Shown here piece after piece: positions 45,241-55,262 of a stretch of 64,000 bases of DNA. The DNA is from Axinella damicornis. Taxonomy: Eukaryota > Porifera > Demospongiae > Axinellida > Axinellidae. Positions within the stretch are counted from its first letter, which is position 1, and the number at the start of each line of letters is the position of its first letter. The notes beneath the pieces are model-generated. The model was not told the DNA's origin. It made no database searches and saw nothing but the letters and a program-made list of their open reading frames with translations. The DNA is taken from contig OZ007510.1 in assembly GCA_963931865.1 (NCBI GenBank), positions 12,859,981 through 12,923,980 of the forward strand, given 5' to 3'. Made by a program: the position numbers and the translations under genes.

Positions 45241-45408
45241 CCATTGACACCGTAGTCAGAGATGCGACCGGGGTCAAGAAATTTTGACCGTCATTTTTGC
45301 TGCTTGGTTTGATTTCAGCTGTTGACCGCTTGACCGCTGATAGTATACGGAAGAGTGCGTAGCGACTCCACCCCTTCCTTAGTATATGGGATCAAGTCTG
45401 ACTTAGCC

Positions 45409-45463
45409 TAGTCTCGTTCCCAGACCAACACTACGCGCGGAAGAGGGTCTGGGCACGAGACTA
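45409..45463. mobile_element. 55-bp MITE, TSD GACTTAGCC
   Basis: TAGTCTCGTTCCCAGACC and GGTCTGGGCACGAGACTA are inverted. GACTTAGCC is duplicated exactly at 45400-45408 and 45464-45472. Confidence 0.95.
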
Positions 45464-45767
45464 GACTTAGCCTCGTTACCAGGCTCCTCCCTCTGCGTGC
45501 GCCGACTATCATTGCGCGCACACGTACATGGCCGCACACGGCCGAGAGCGGTGCAGTATTGGCTATTTATACAGTTATACCCTTATGATGTTATACAGAG
45601 AATGTTTGCCACAGAGACTCTATTGAAGTTATACACATTAGACACACTTATATTCTGTGTGTTTTTGTATAACTTGCAAAATGCCAGTATAACATCAACC
45701 TCATCTCTTAGTGTCAATTATACAGTGAATATAGCTATGGACTTTAACTTTCAAGTTCTCCAAGTAT

Positions 45768-46640
45768 TGATATAACTTGTATAACTGTATAATATGACCA
45801 CATTATATCTTGATTATACATACAGTTATATCACAAAAGGATGATATACGGTATAAGTGTTCAGTGTATAGGATGAAATATCATTCTCAAAATGCTGGTA
45901 TAACTTGTATAACTGTATAATATGACCACATTATATCTTGATTATACATACAGTTATATCACAAAAGGATGATATACGGTATAAGTGTTCAGTGTATAGG
46001 ATGAAATAACATTCTCAAAATGCTGGTATAACTTGTATAACTGTATAATATGACCACATTATATCTTGATTATACATACAGTTATATCACAAAAGGATGA
46101 TATACGATATAAGTGTTCAGTGTATAAGATGAAAATATCATTCTCAAAATGGTGGTATAACTTGTATAACTGTATAATATGACCACATTATATTTTGATT
46201 ATACATACAGTTATATCACTAAAGGATGATATACGGTATAAGTGTTCAGTGTATAAGATGAAATATCATTCTCAAAATGGTGGTATAACTTGTATAACTG
46301 TATAATATGACCACATTATATTTTGATTATACATACAGTTATATCACAAAAGGATGATATACGGTATAAGTGTTCAGTGTATAAGATGAAATATCATTCT
46401 CAAAATGGTGGTATAACTTGTATAACTGTATAATATGACCACATTATATCTTGATTATACATACAGTTATATCACAAAAGGATGATATACGGTATAAGTG
46501 TTCAGTGTATAGGATGAAATTATCATTCTCAAAATGCTGGTATAACTTGTATAACTGTATGACCACATTATATCTTGATTATACATACAGTTATATCACA
46601 AAAGGATGATATACGGTATAAGTGTTCAGTGTGTAGCCAT
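45768..46640. repeat. ~128-bp AT-rich tandem array, about 7 copies
   Basis: The unit starts GGTATAACTTGTATAACTGT and includes GATATACGGTATAAGTGTTC. It recurs at 45897, 46025, 46154, 46282 and onward with few differences; the last copy has a short deletion. Confidence 0.95.
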
Positions 46641-48051
46641 GCACTGTATTATCATCCTACATGAAACTATATAGAAAGGGCAGAATGGAGGCGAACAGTA
46701 TGCTTCCTACAGACATCGCCAAGCCCATGCAGCATCTGTTAAAACCGCAAGTGATGATACTTAGTCTCGTTCCCAAACCACGAACGCACACATGTCTGGT
46801 CTCTGGGGACGTCCCGACCTCGTACTACAGGTTGTATATCCTGAGATCAATGTTCAGGCCTGTGCCACTAGAAAACTACGTATGCAGTTGACTAGCTAGC
46901 AGTTTTAGCGAGGGAGCTGAGGTATTTATGATGTTAGCTATGATGTTCAATGCTTCACCTCTCCATAATGTCATGCACTTTTATATTTCCTCTGCAGGAT
47001 ATAAAGTAGGGAGTATAGTTTGAGACACCCGTTACCTCAACAACGTTTTGTTGAGATAAAACTGCAACTACATATATGGAGCCATGGAAGACTATTACAA
47101 GGAAGTTTTTACTGGTGCCATAAACACCACAGTGGTGAGTACGTTACACAGTCCAATTGTGTGTCCTTTCTAATTACATACATTAACATTCACAATGTCA
47201 AACCAATAATGTGTTGCTCTGTGTCGTATTATTGGATCATACGGCTTGGCAGAGCTAACCCGAAAGTGCACACAGTGCATTTGAACGGCAAACAGGGGTC
47301 TGTGAGTTGAAATGCACAGTTGCTATATGTGATAGCATTGATTACACCTCGCCTTGCAAACTCTGTCATGAGCACCTAGCAAGTCGTTTTGTACTCATTG
47401 TTGTCATTGTTCTCATCTTGTGTCACTGTTTGGGCGACCGAATTTTCATTTTTCAGTGATTTAAATAACCAGCAAGACTCGCTAAATTTCTTAACACACT
47501 ATGCATGGAAAAATAATTATTTCTGTAGGGGGTTGCATACTTCACTGTTGCTCTACCTGTGTCCCTACTTTTTGCCGTTCTGAAACCTACCGCCTGTTAA
47601 TGATTTTGTTATATTCTGTGGGATGCATAATTAGAATGCCTATAATTATTGTACTGTAAAACTATAGTTTAAGGTAGGAAACACGGCATCGGCGAAATCG
47701 CGCAATTTTGCTCATGAATAATTAATGAGATGACATCACTCGCATACAGTTATTTAGAGTTATTGATCTGTTTACTTTTTCCCATGGCGGCAACCGGAAT
47801 AAACAAGGGGGGCTTCTCTCTTTGATGCGGCTAGCGGCCCTTTCGAGTTTCAAATCGGTACTCTGATGTGGCCGTGCGGTACTTTGAAGATTTGTTTGAA
47901 CACTCTTTTTCTGGCTTATTGAATGTAACGATGGGCTATCTGAGGGTGAATAGCTAGGTGGAGTGAGCAGGAATGTTTGTGGGTCTGCTGAAGTGGCCGA
48001 AGAACAGCCTGGAAAGTGAACAGCCTCCGACAGCTCCCTGGCCAAGGTACT
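46641..48051. other. Interior of the 6.6-kb element, no clear gene
   Basis: It contains half of a MITE end (TAGTCTCGTTCCCAAACC at 46763). A short ATG-headed stretch at 47084-47134 (MEDYYKEVFTGAINTTV) ends at GTG|gtgagt and could be a first exon, but no partner exon was found. A 107-codon - frame runs from 48045 to 47722. Confidence 0.35.
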
Positions 48052-48756
48052 CTAGAGAGTTGACCTTTCGGCATTACAGGCCCCGCCCATTTTCGTGTTA
48101 GGGCGAATTTGGCTGGTTTGGTAGCTGGACTGGGCTGGTGAGAGGGAGTAGATGTGTGGCCAAAACTCAGTAACCGAGAGGTGAACGTGGAAAAGCATCC
48201 CTAGTTTTGCAGGGGGTAGGTTGACCTTTTGGAAACTGGCATTGGCTTTGGTCTGTTTTAGTTGGTGTGCGTGGAATTTTTTTTGAAAGCCTAGGTTAGC
48301 CAAACCTCTGTTTTTGAGGGTGGCAGTGAGTTTTGGGCTGTAGCCTGCAAGTGAGGAGAGCAGGTGGTAAATCCATCCGTAGTTTTTGGGCCTGTTTTGT
48401 GTGTGTATTGATGATGGGGTCAGAGTGTGGGTGGGGCCTTGGAGAGGGTCCAAATTTTCAGTTTCGTAGAGGGCCTTAAAATTGAGTTTTAGGGCATTTT
48501 TAAGCAGAGGGAGCAGTTTGATGCAAAGTATTGCTGAAACTTGTGTACGCTTTGATGCTGCCCATTTATCCATCAACTTGGTTTCGGAGATCGCGGTACC
48601 CATGTTTACTACCTTAATGTGTACAGGAGTCTGTTGCCGTGATGTTTCCCTGTACGCACTGTATAATACATTTATCATGTTTCCAGACCCCCCACATACC
48701 TGTACAGTCGCTATGCCTGGGGCTGGCACTGTGCTAAAATGCAGGCATACAGACAT
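48052..48756 (-). CDS. Hypothetical ORF in the 6.6-kb element
   Basis: This is 234 codons on -, the longest plausible ORF of the element. The first ~16 residues are encoded by a monomer of the adjacent satellite, so the true start may be the ATG for MGTAISETKLMDKW, about 50 residues in. The body is basic and K/N/L-rich (LLKNALKLNFKALYETENLD, KNRGLANLGFQKKFHAHQLK) with no recognised motif. It is not low-complexity and has no in-frame stop, and codon text looks protein-like. A second - frame (48045-47722) directly downstream could be a frameshifted continuation. Function is unknown; it may also be a chance ORF. Confidence 0.3.
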   Translation of the reverse strand: MSVCLHFSTVPAPGIATVQVCGGSGNMINVLYSAYRETSRQQTPVHIKVVNMGTAISETKLMDKWAASKRTQVSAILCIKLLPLLKNALKLNFKALYETENLDPLQGPTHTLTPSSIHTQNRPKNYGWIYHLLSSLAGYSPKLTATLKNRGLANLGFQKKFHAHQLKQTKANASFQKVNLPPAKLGMLFHVHLSVTEFWPHIYSLSPAQSSYQTSQIRPNTKMGGACNAERSTL

Positions 48757-49182
48757 GTATGTCTATATATCAAGTTTCGAGGGTGCCGCCTTCGTAGATA
48801 TTAAGATGATTTTACAAACATTATTATGTGTGTCTAACTTTGTACTGTGTGCAATTATATTCTATAACAATTCTATTCCGAATGTGCTGAACAAGCATTC
48901 AACTGGCCATGGCTCGGCAGATACAAGTGCACTGCAAAGAATATGACCAAGCACAAATTGAAAGTTTATATTTGGTGCATGGTACAGAGTCGCAACAAAC
49001 GCATTGAGAAAACAAAGCCAAAGTCCAAAAAAAGTGATGATGGATCAGTTGCACATACATCCACTGAGTGATTCACCACCAATAACTGCAAAAAATTGCC
49101 AATATTGCACCCTTCTGTACAGCCAGCTACCATGCAGTAGTGCAGTTATAAAGGATTATGACGTACTCATCTTTGTTGTTCC

Positions 49183-51070
49183 ATGACCCCCACATACCTG
49201 TACTGGCTCCTTAAGCCAGTCGCTGTGCCTGGGGCTGGCGCTGTGTTAAAATGCAGGCATACAGACATGTATGTCTATATATCAAGTTTCGAGGGTGCCG
49301 CCCTCTTAGGACGATGACTCATCTTTGTTGTTCCATGACCCCCCACATACCTGTACAGTCACTATGCCTGGGGCTGGCACTGTGCTAAAATGCAGGCATA
49401 CAGACATGTATGTCTATATATCAAGTTTCGAGGGTGCCGCCCTCTTAGGATGATGACTCATCTTTGTTGTTCCATGACCGCCCACATACCTGTACTGGCT
49501 CCTTAAGCCAGTCGCTATGCCTGGGGCTGGCGCTGTGTTAAAATGCAGGCATACAGACATGTATGTCTATATATCAAGTTTCGAGGGTGGCGCCCTCTTA
49601 GGATGATGACTCATCTTTGTTGTTCCATAACCCCCCACATACCTGTACTGGCTCCTTAAGCCAGTCGCTATGCCTGGGGCTGGCGCTGTGTTAAAATGCA
49701 GGCATACAGACATGTATGTCTATATATCAAGTTTCGAGGGTGCCGCCCTCTTAGGACGATGACTCATCTTTGTTGTTCCATGACCCCCCACATACCTGTA
49801 CAGTCACTATGCCTGGGGCTGGCACTGTGCTAAAATGCAGGCATACAGACATGTATGTCTATATATCAAGTTTCGAGGGTGCCGCCCTCTTAGGATGATG
49901 ACTCATCTTTGTTGTTCCATGACCGCCCACATACCTGTACTGGCTCCTTAAGCCAGTCGCTATGCCTGGGGCTGGCGCTGTGTTAAAATGCAGGCATACA
50001 GACATGTATGTCTATATATCAAGTTTCGAGGGTGGCGCCCTCTTAGGATGATGACTCATCTTTGTTGTTCCATAACCCCCCACATACCTGTACTGGCTCC
50101 TTAAGCCAGTCGCTATGCCTGGGGCTGGCGCTGTGTTAAAATGCAGGCATACAGACATGTATGTCTATATATCAAGTTTCGAGGGTGCCGCCCTCTTAGG
50201 ACGATGACTCATCTTTGTTGTTCCATGACCCCCCACATACCTGTACAGTCACTATGCCTGGGGCTGGCACTGTGCTAAAATGCAGGCATACAGACATGTA
50301 TGTCTATATATCAAGTTTCGAGGGTGCCGCCCTCTTAGGATGATGACTCATCTTTGTTGTTCCATGACCGCCCACATACCTGTACTGGCTCCTTAAGCCA
50401 GTCGCTATGCCTGGGGCTGGCGCTGTGTTAAAATGCAGGCATACAGACATGTATGTCTATATATCAAGTTTCGAGGGTGCTGCCCTCTTAGGATGATGAC
50501 TCATCTTTGTTGTTCCATGACCCCCCACATACCTGTACTGGCTCCTTAAGCCAGTCGCTATGCCTGGGGCTGGCGCTGTGTTAAAATGCAGGCATACAGA
50601 CATGTATGTCTATATATCAAGTTTCGAGGGTGCCGCCCTCTTAGGACGATGACTCATCTTTGTTGTTCCATGACCCCCCACATACCTGTACAGTCACTAT
50701 GCCTGGGGCTGGCACTGTGCTAAAATGCAGGCATACAGACATGTATGTCTATATATCAAGTTTCGAGGGTGCCGCCCTCTTAGGATGATGACTCATCTTT
50801 GTTGTTCCATGACCGCCCACATACCTGTACTGGCTCCTTAAGCCAGTCGCTATGCCTGGGGCTGGCGCTGTGTTAAAATGTAGGCATACAGACATGTATG
50901 TCTATATATCAAGTTTCGAGGGTGCTGCCCTCTTAGGATGATGACTCATCTTTGTTGTTCCATGACCCCCCACATACCTGTACTGGCTCCTTAAGCCAGT
51001 CGCTATGCCTGGGGCTGGCGCTGTGTTAAAATGCAGGCATACGGACATGTATGTCTATATATCAAGTTTC
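49183..51070. repeat. Satellite array with 445-bp higher-order repeat (3 monomers)
   Basis: Thirteen monomers of 145-150 bp share GCCTGGGGCTGGC, CATACAGACATGTATGTCTA and TCAAGTTTCGAGGGTG. Type A monomers have CTGTACAGTCACTATGCC. Type B monomers carry an inserted palindrome CTGGCTCCTTAAGCCAG. The order is A-B-B. The A-specific CAGTCACTATG recurs at about 49356, 49801, 50246 and 50691, exactly 445 bp apart. A lone diverged monomer at about 48700-48790 precedes the array. Confidence 0.95.
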
Positions 51071-51074
51071 GAGG

Positions 51075-52060
51075 GTGCTGCCTTCGTAGATATTAAGATG
51101 ATTTTACAAACATTATTATGTGTGTCTAACTTTGTTCTGTGTGCAATTATATTCTATAACTTTTTGCAATGTATAATTTCAATATAATTTGTGTCTAATT
51201 TGCAATTTATACATTAAATTTTATACAGTTTTCAAGTGTAACTTTCCCAATGTATAATTTCAATAATATTATTATTAATTTTGTCTAACTTGGAAATTAT
51301 ACACTTTATACTTTGTGCAAATATATTGTATAACTCTTTGTAATGTATAATTTCAATATAATTTGTGTCTAACTTGCAATTTATACATTTTATACAGTTT
51401 TCAAGTGTAACTCTCACAAAGTATAATTTTTTTGTCTAACTTAGAAATTATACACTTTATACTTTGTGCAAATATATTGTATAACTCTCTGAATGTATAA
51501 TTTCAATATAATTTGTGTCTAACTTGCAATTTATACATTTTATACAGTTTTCATGTGTAACTCTCACAAAGTATAATCTTTTTTGTCTAACTTCGAAATT
51601 ATACACTTTATACTGTGTGCAAATATATTGTATAACTCTCTGTAATGTATAATTTCAATATAATTTGTGTCTAACTTGCAATTTATACATTTTATACAGT
51701 TTTCAAGTGTAACTCTCACAAAGTATAATTTTTTTTTGTCTAACCTAGAAATTATACACTTTATACTGTGTGCAAATATATTGTATAACTCTCTGTAATT
51801 ATAATTTGTGTCTAACTTGCAATTTATACAATTTATACAGTTTTCAAGTGTAACTTTTACAATGTATAATTTCAATATAATTTTTGTCTAACTTTCAAAT
51901 TATACACTTTATACTGTGTGCAATTATATTGTATAACTCTTTGTAATGTATAATTTCAATATAATTTGTCTAACTTGCAATTTATACACTTTATACAGTT
52001 TTTAAATAAATTGTGCAACTTGGTAAAAGTTATGTAATCTTGCAAGTTTGACATTATACA
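51075..52060. repeat. ~150-bp AT-rich tandem array (TATAATTTCAATATAATTTG)
   Basis: Five to six diverged units each contain GTATAATTTCAATATAATTT, GTCTAACTTGCAATTTATAC and GTGCAAATATATTGTATAAC. It shares TATAAC/GTCTAA vocabulary with the left end of the 6.6-kb element. The 51071-51160 stretch repeats 48786-48870. Confidence 0.9.
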
Positions 52061-52139
52061 GTATAACTTGGTATAATGTCGTCTAATTTGTCTAATTGAC
52101 CGATACTGCACCCTTATGACACGGCCGAGACTAATCTGC

Positions 52140-52600
52140 GAGTGTCACCACTTGTTCTTGGTCGTGTCGACGCGTTATTATTCGCTCTTTGCGCGTTGTG
52201 AAGAAAGTTTATATCCCAGAACCCATCCAAGATGGATCTAAGACGAAGATGAGCAACTCAGCAAGGTAAAAATATTGTCAAGAATTGATTTGTTTTGGTG
52301 GGCTTTGAATAGAGTATGTATGGAGAATAGGTGCCTGTACATGTGTGTAGGCCCTAGGGAGCTTCAGCACTCAGAGGCTTCCCGCTGGCTAATGTGGTAG
52401 TAAAGTGTGACCCATACTGTTTCTGCTTACGTGTATAATTTAACTTGCATGGACCACTGTGTACCTTTGGTGCAAATTATGTCCACAAAACCACTTCTAT
52501 ACTGTCCACACTGAATGCTGCTCTGACAGGAATGAACGGAGGTCCGAAGGCAAATTTGATGGAAGAAGAGCCCAAAAGTCTGAAATCAGGTATGCATGTA
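52140..52600 (+). pseudogene. FBF1 5' remnants, unit 2
   Basis: 52150-52430 matches the FBF1 leader and first-exon region (30180-30450), including TTGGTGGGCTTTGAATAGAG. 52530-52589 matches the end of FBF1 exon 4 (AACGGAGGTCC...AAATCAG|gtatgc), donor included. Exons 2, 3, most of 4, and 5-8 are missing. This ties the fragments to a once larger FBF1 duplicate. Confidence 0.85.
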
Positions 52601-52639
52601 GACTTGTTCCCTGGCCCCGGGCCTGGAAAAGAGGCTAGT

Positions 52640-52755
52640 ATGAATGAATGAATGAATTTTATTTTTCGGTCTCATCACATGACGGCAGGCCATAAACTTT
52701 GACCCATGGGACCACAGTACAAACTGAGTTAATATAAAAACACATAATGGGATTG

Positions 52756-52790
<35 letters not shown>
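52640..52790. other. (GAAT)n, possible LINE 3' tail, and poly(G)
   Basis: Four GAAT units are followed by TTTTATTTTTCGGTCTCATC. This is the look of a reversed non-LTR retrotransposon tail with (ATTC)n, but no ORF is attached. A 33-bp pure G tract follows at 52758-52790. Confidence 0.35.
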
Positions 52791-52791
<1 letters not shown>

Positions 52792-53201
52792 AGAGTTTGT
52801 CTGCAGGGCATTGCCTCTACTAAGTGTTCATTGGACTCGGGTGATGCATGTGTGATATACGTACATCCACCATGTTCAGAGAATTGCTGAAGTAATTCAC
52901 TGAAGCGCTGTTAAGGGTGAAATGAGTTACATTCCTAGACTAGTGTTTAGTGTTCCCAAGTGGAAGTTTGTCAATTGGTAGGTGTAGTCAGAGTCGTGTA
53001 TCTGCTTAGGACTGTGGGAGCAGTTTCGGGCCCAGCAACATACTTGCAGAGTATGCAACAGAAGTGCTGGGACCACTTCAAAGTGGATAGCAACACATTA
53101 TGTATATAAACTAGCAGAATGTATAACATTGTAGGGTGAGCCTGAGCGAGTGCATGCATATGCAGCATTCATTCGAATGTAACTCTGTCACACTGTGGAC
53201 A

Positions 53202-53942
53202 GTCCCCCCTGAAAAGCGGTCCCCCCGGACTGTCCACAGCAGAATAATCAGTCCCCCCAGACCAAATATCGCAGCCATACTTGGTCACCCTTGCTGTAAC
53301 CTCGTTCCCAGGCCGTTTTGGGAGGGAGAAACGGCCTGGCAATTTCCGCCAGTTCAAACTGTTTACGGACGTAACGTCACGGCAATTGCATACCTCATTC
53401 AATCAGTGAAGTGCACGTGATACTTCCGATATTTTCACCGGCTGAGAACAGTCCTTTCCTGCTCGTGGAAGCAACTGTTTGCGCAGGTTCTGCGACGGAA
53501 GGCAAGCAGAAGACGAACGAACAAAAGTCGTTGTGCAGAGCACCTACACTAGCACGATCGAGCGATCAACTATTGCGATGAATGGGCGTGACTGCGACGG
53601 TTCAACGCATGACGCAATTCGGTTTACTGTTGTCATGTGACAGCGAGCTGAAATCTGATTGGGACTTCCAACTCTCTGGCAGCGGAAGTAACAGTTTGAA
53701 CTGGCGGAAGTTGCCAGGCCGTTTCTCCCTCCCAAAACGGCCTGGGAACGAGGCTACCCTTGCTGTAGATGGTCCCACCACATAGATGCATGATCTGTGA
53801 CAAGCACTCGGCAGGGTACATACAGGTAAGGTTGTCCAGCTTGGCTGTTCAAGTTGAGAAGAAATCAGGCCCTCCTTCCCCATGAGTGATACTCCAATTA
53901 TTCTGCCGTGGACAGTCCGGGGGGACCGCTTGTGGGGGGGAC
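53202..53942. mobile_element. Inverted-repeat element with GTCCCCCC ends, hosting a nested MITE
   Basis: The left end GTCCCCCCTGAAAAGCGGTC pairs with the reverse complement of the right end (GTCCCCCCCACAAGCGGTCC). Pairing runs on through CCGGACTGTCCAC and GCAGAATAAT, about 45 bp in all. The MITE at 53297-53756 sits inside. Without it the element would be about 272 bp. Confidence 0.85.
53297..53756. mobile_element. 460-bp MITE, TSD CCCTTGCTG, nested
   Basis: The ends TAACCTCGTTCCCAGGCCGT and ACGGCCTGGGAACGAGGCTA are inverted over about 80 bp per arm, including GTTTGAACTGGCGG. The exact 9-bp duplication CCCTTGCTG is at 53288-53296 and 53757-53765. Confidence 0.95.
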
Positions 53943-55262
53943 CAGTTATAGTATGACAACTCAACCACAGACTGTGGAATTGTAGCACAAGAACTGTATG
54001 GACAGTACATGATGATCTTGTATAGCTACATGCGGCACGAGCAGACAGTGAAAGCACTCTCGCTGTCTTCTTTCGCTATGCAGTAGCTCCCATGACTGTA
54101 GCCATTGAAGAGCAGAGGTCTACGAGTCAGTGACTTCAACAACCATGCAGTCGCGAGTTGCGATCGGCGAACTTGTAGCTAGCTAGCTAGCTATATAGCT
54201 CAGTGAAGTCGCACTTTCGCAGTCTTTGTTGCATCGCTGTATCCATTGAAGAGGTAGACTTGTGAGTGGTCTCCGTCCCTGTTGTAGCCATCCAAGGAGT
54301 ACACGGTTCACTCTCAGAACTAACTCGATCTTGACAGCTAGCTACAGTGCTTCGTTGTCGAGTGAGCACGTGTGAATTATCATGACGCAAGTAACTTTTG
54401 GTTATTTGCAGAACCGTTTATTTATGGCATGACGTACGCATATATTATATGTATACATACAGACACGGCTCATGTTCTACACGTCAATGTGGGGCTCGCT
54501 CAGGCTCGCCCCAATAATCTGACTGACTGTCCCATTCCCATGAAGATTGTAGTATCACTACTACCGTATGATCATGAGGGCAAATCCCTCACAGGTCACG
54601 CGGGTAAACTTGTGGTGCTTAATCTGCACTAGAAAGCTAGGCATGTGCACAAAATTCATGTGGCCTGCCTCTTCAAAGCGTCATTTATCTAGCCAACTGT
54701 CCTGCTGAGCGCATGATGAGCTGGATCAGCAGGTATATACTCCATATGTCAGTGTCTGGTCACTGTGATGTGTACTATTTAGAGCAACAGTGGACACTGT
54801 TACTAGGCGCTCAAGCTAGCCTCTTTATGAATATCGTTATGTGATATCTGATGGGAGTACATGTTTGAATAGTAGTTCTGTGGGCTGATCTTGACCAAAT
54901 AAGGACTGGCCAGTGGTTTCATGAATACACTATAGATTGAGCCTTGCCACTCTTGCTTGCAGTGAAACATTCAAATCTGCTTCAGTTTGAGCTACTGGGT
55001 TGTCCTATTTGTGCAATCAAGGAAACCACTCTTTCAACCAGCTTAGAAAAACTGGGTAAGTGTAGATATCATGCTAAACTTGCTGTTTATACAATAGTTG
55101 TGCAATTCAGGCTTGATGTACAGCTATGCATGCTCCAGTTTCATTGCTTGTGGTCCCATCATTTCAGAGTCTTGATATACAACACATTTAGATCTAATAC
55201 TAAAGGTCATTGCAATTCTAAATACCTCACACATACTTGTGTGTACATACAACAGATTGGCA
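53943..55262. other. Upstream region of the TRIM-NHL gene, no gene recognised
   Basis: It contains a TAGC run at 54176-54192. A short stretch near 54690-54760 resembles the FBF1 3' flank (CTGTCCTGCTGAGC...GCTGGATCAGCAG), possibly another old fragment. No ORF is supported before 55263. Confidence 0.4.

Larger units (their letters stand above)
45548..52118. mobile_element. 6.6-kb TIR-bounded element made largely of tandem repeats
   Basis: The left end GGTGCAGTATTGGCTATTTA (45550) is inverted relative to the right end; the reverse complement there reads GGGTGCAGTATCGGTCAATT. The 12-bp direct repeat ACACGGCCGAGA lies just outside on each side (45536-45547 and 52119-52130). Terminal regions on both sides are AT-rich TATAAC/TAGACA text in inverted sense. 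The interior holds three different tandem arrays and one open - strand frame. Sequences outside on either side belong to the FBF1-unit leader region, so the element is an insertion in unit 2. The superfamily is unknown. Confidence 0.65.

Noticed and set aside
49183..51070. CRISPR-like array of direct repeats
   Set aside because: Repeats are contiguous with no unique spacers, units are about 150 bp, and the context is eukaryotic. It is a satellite HOR.
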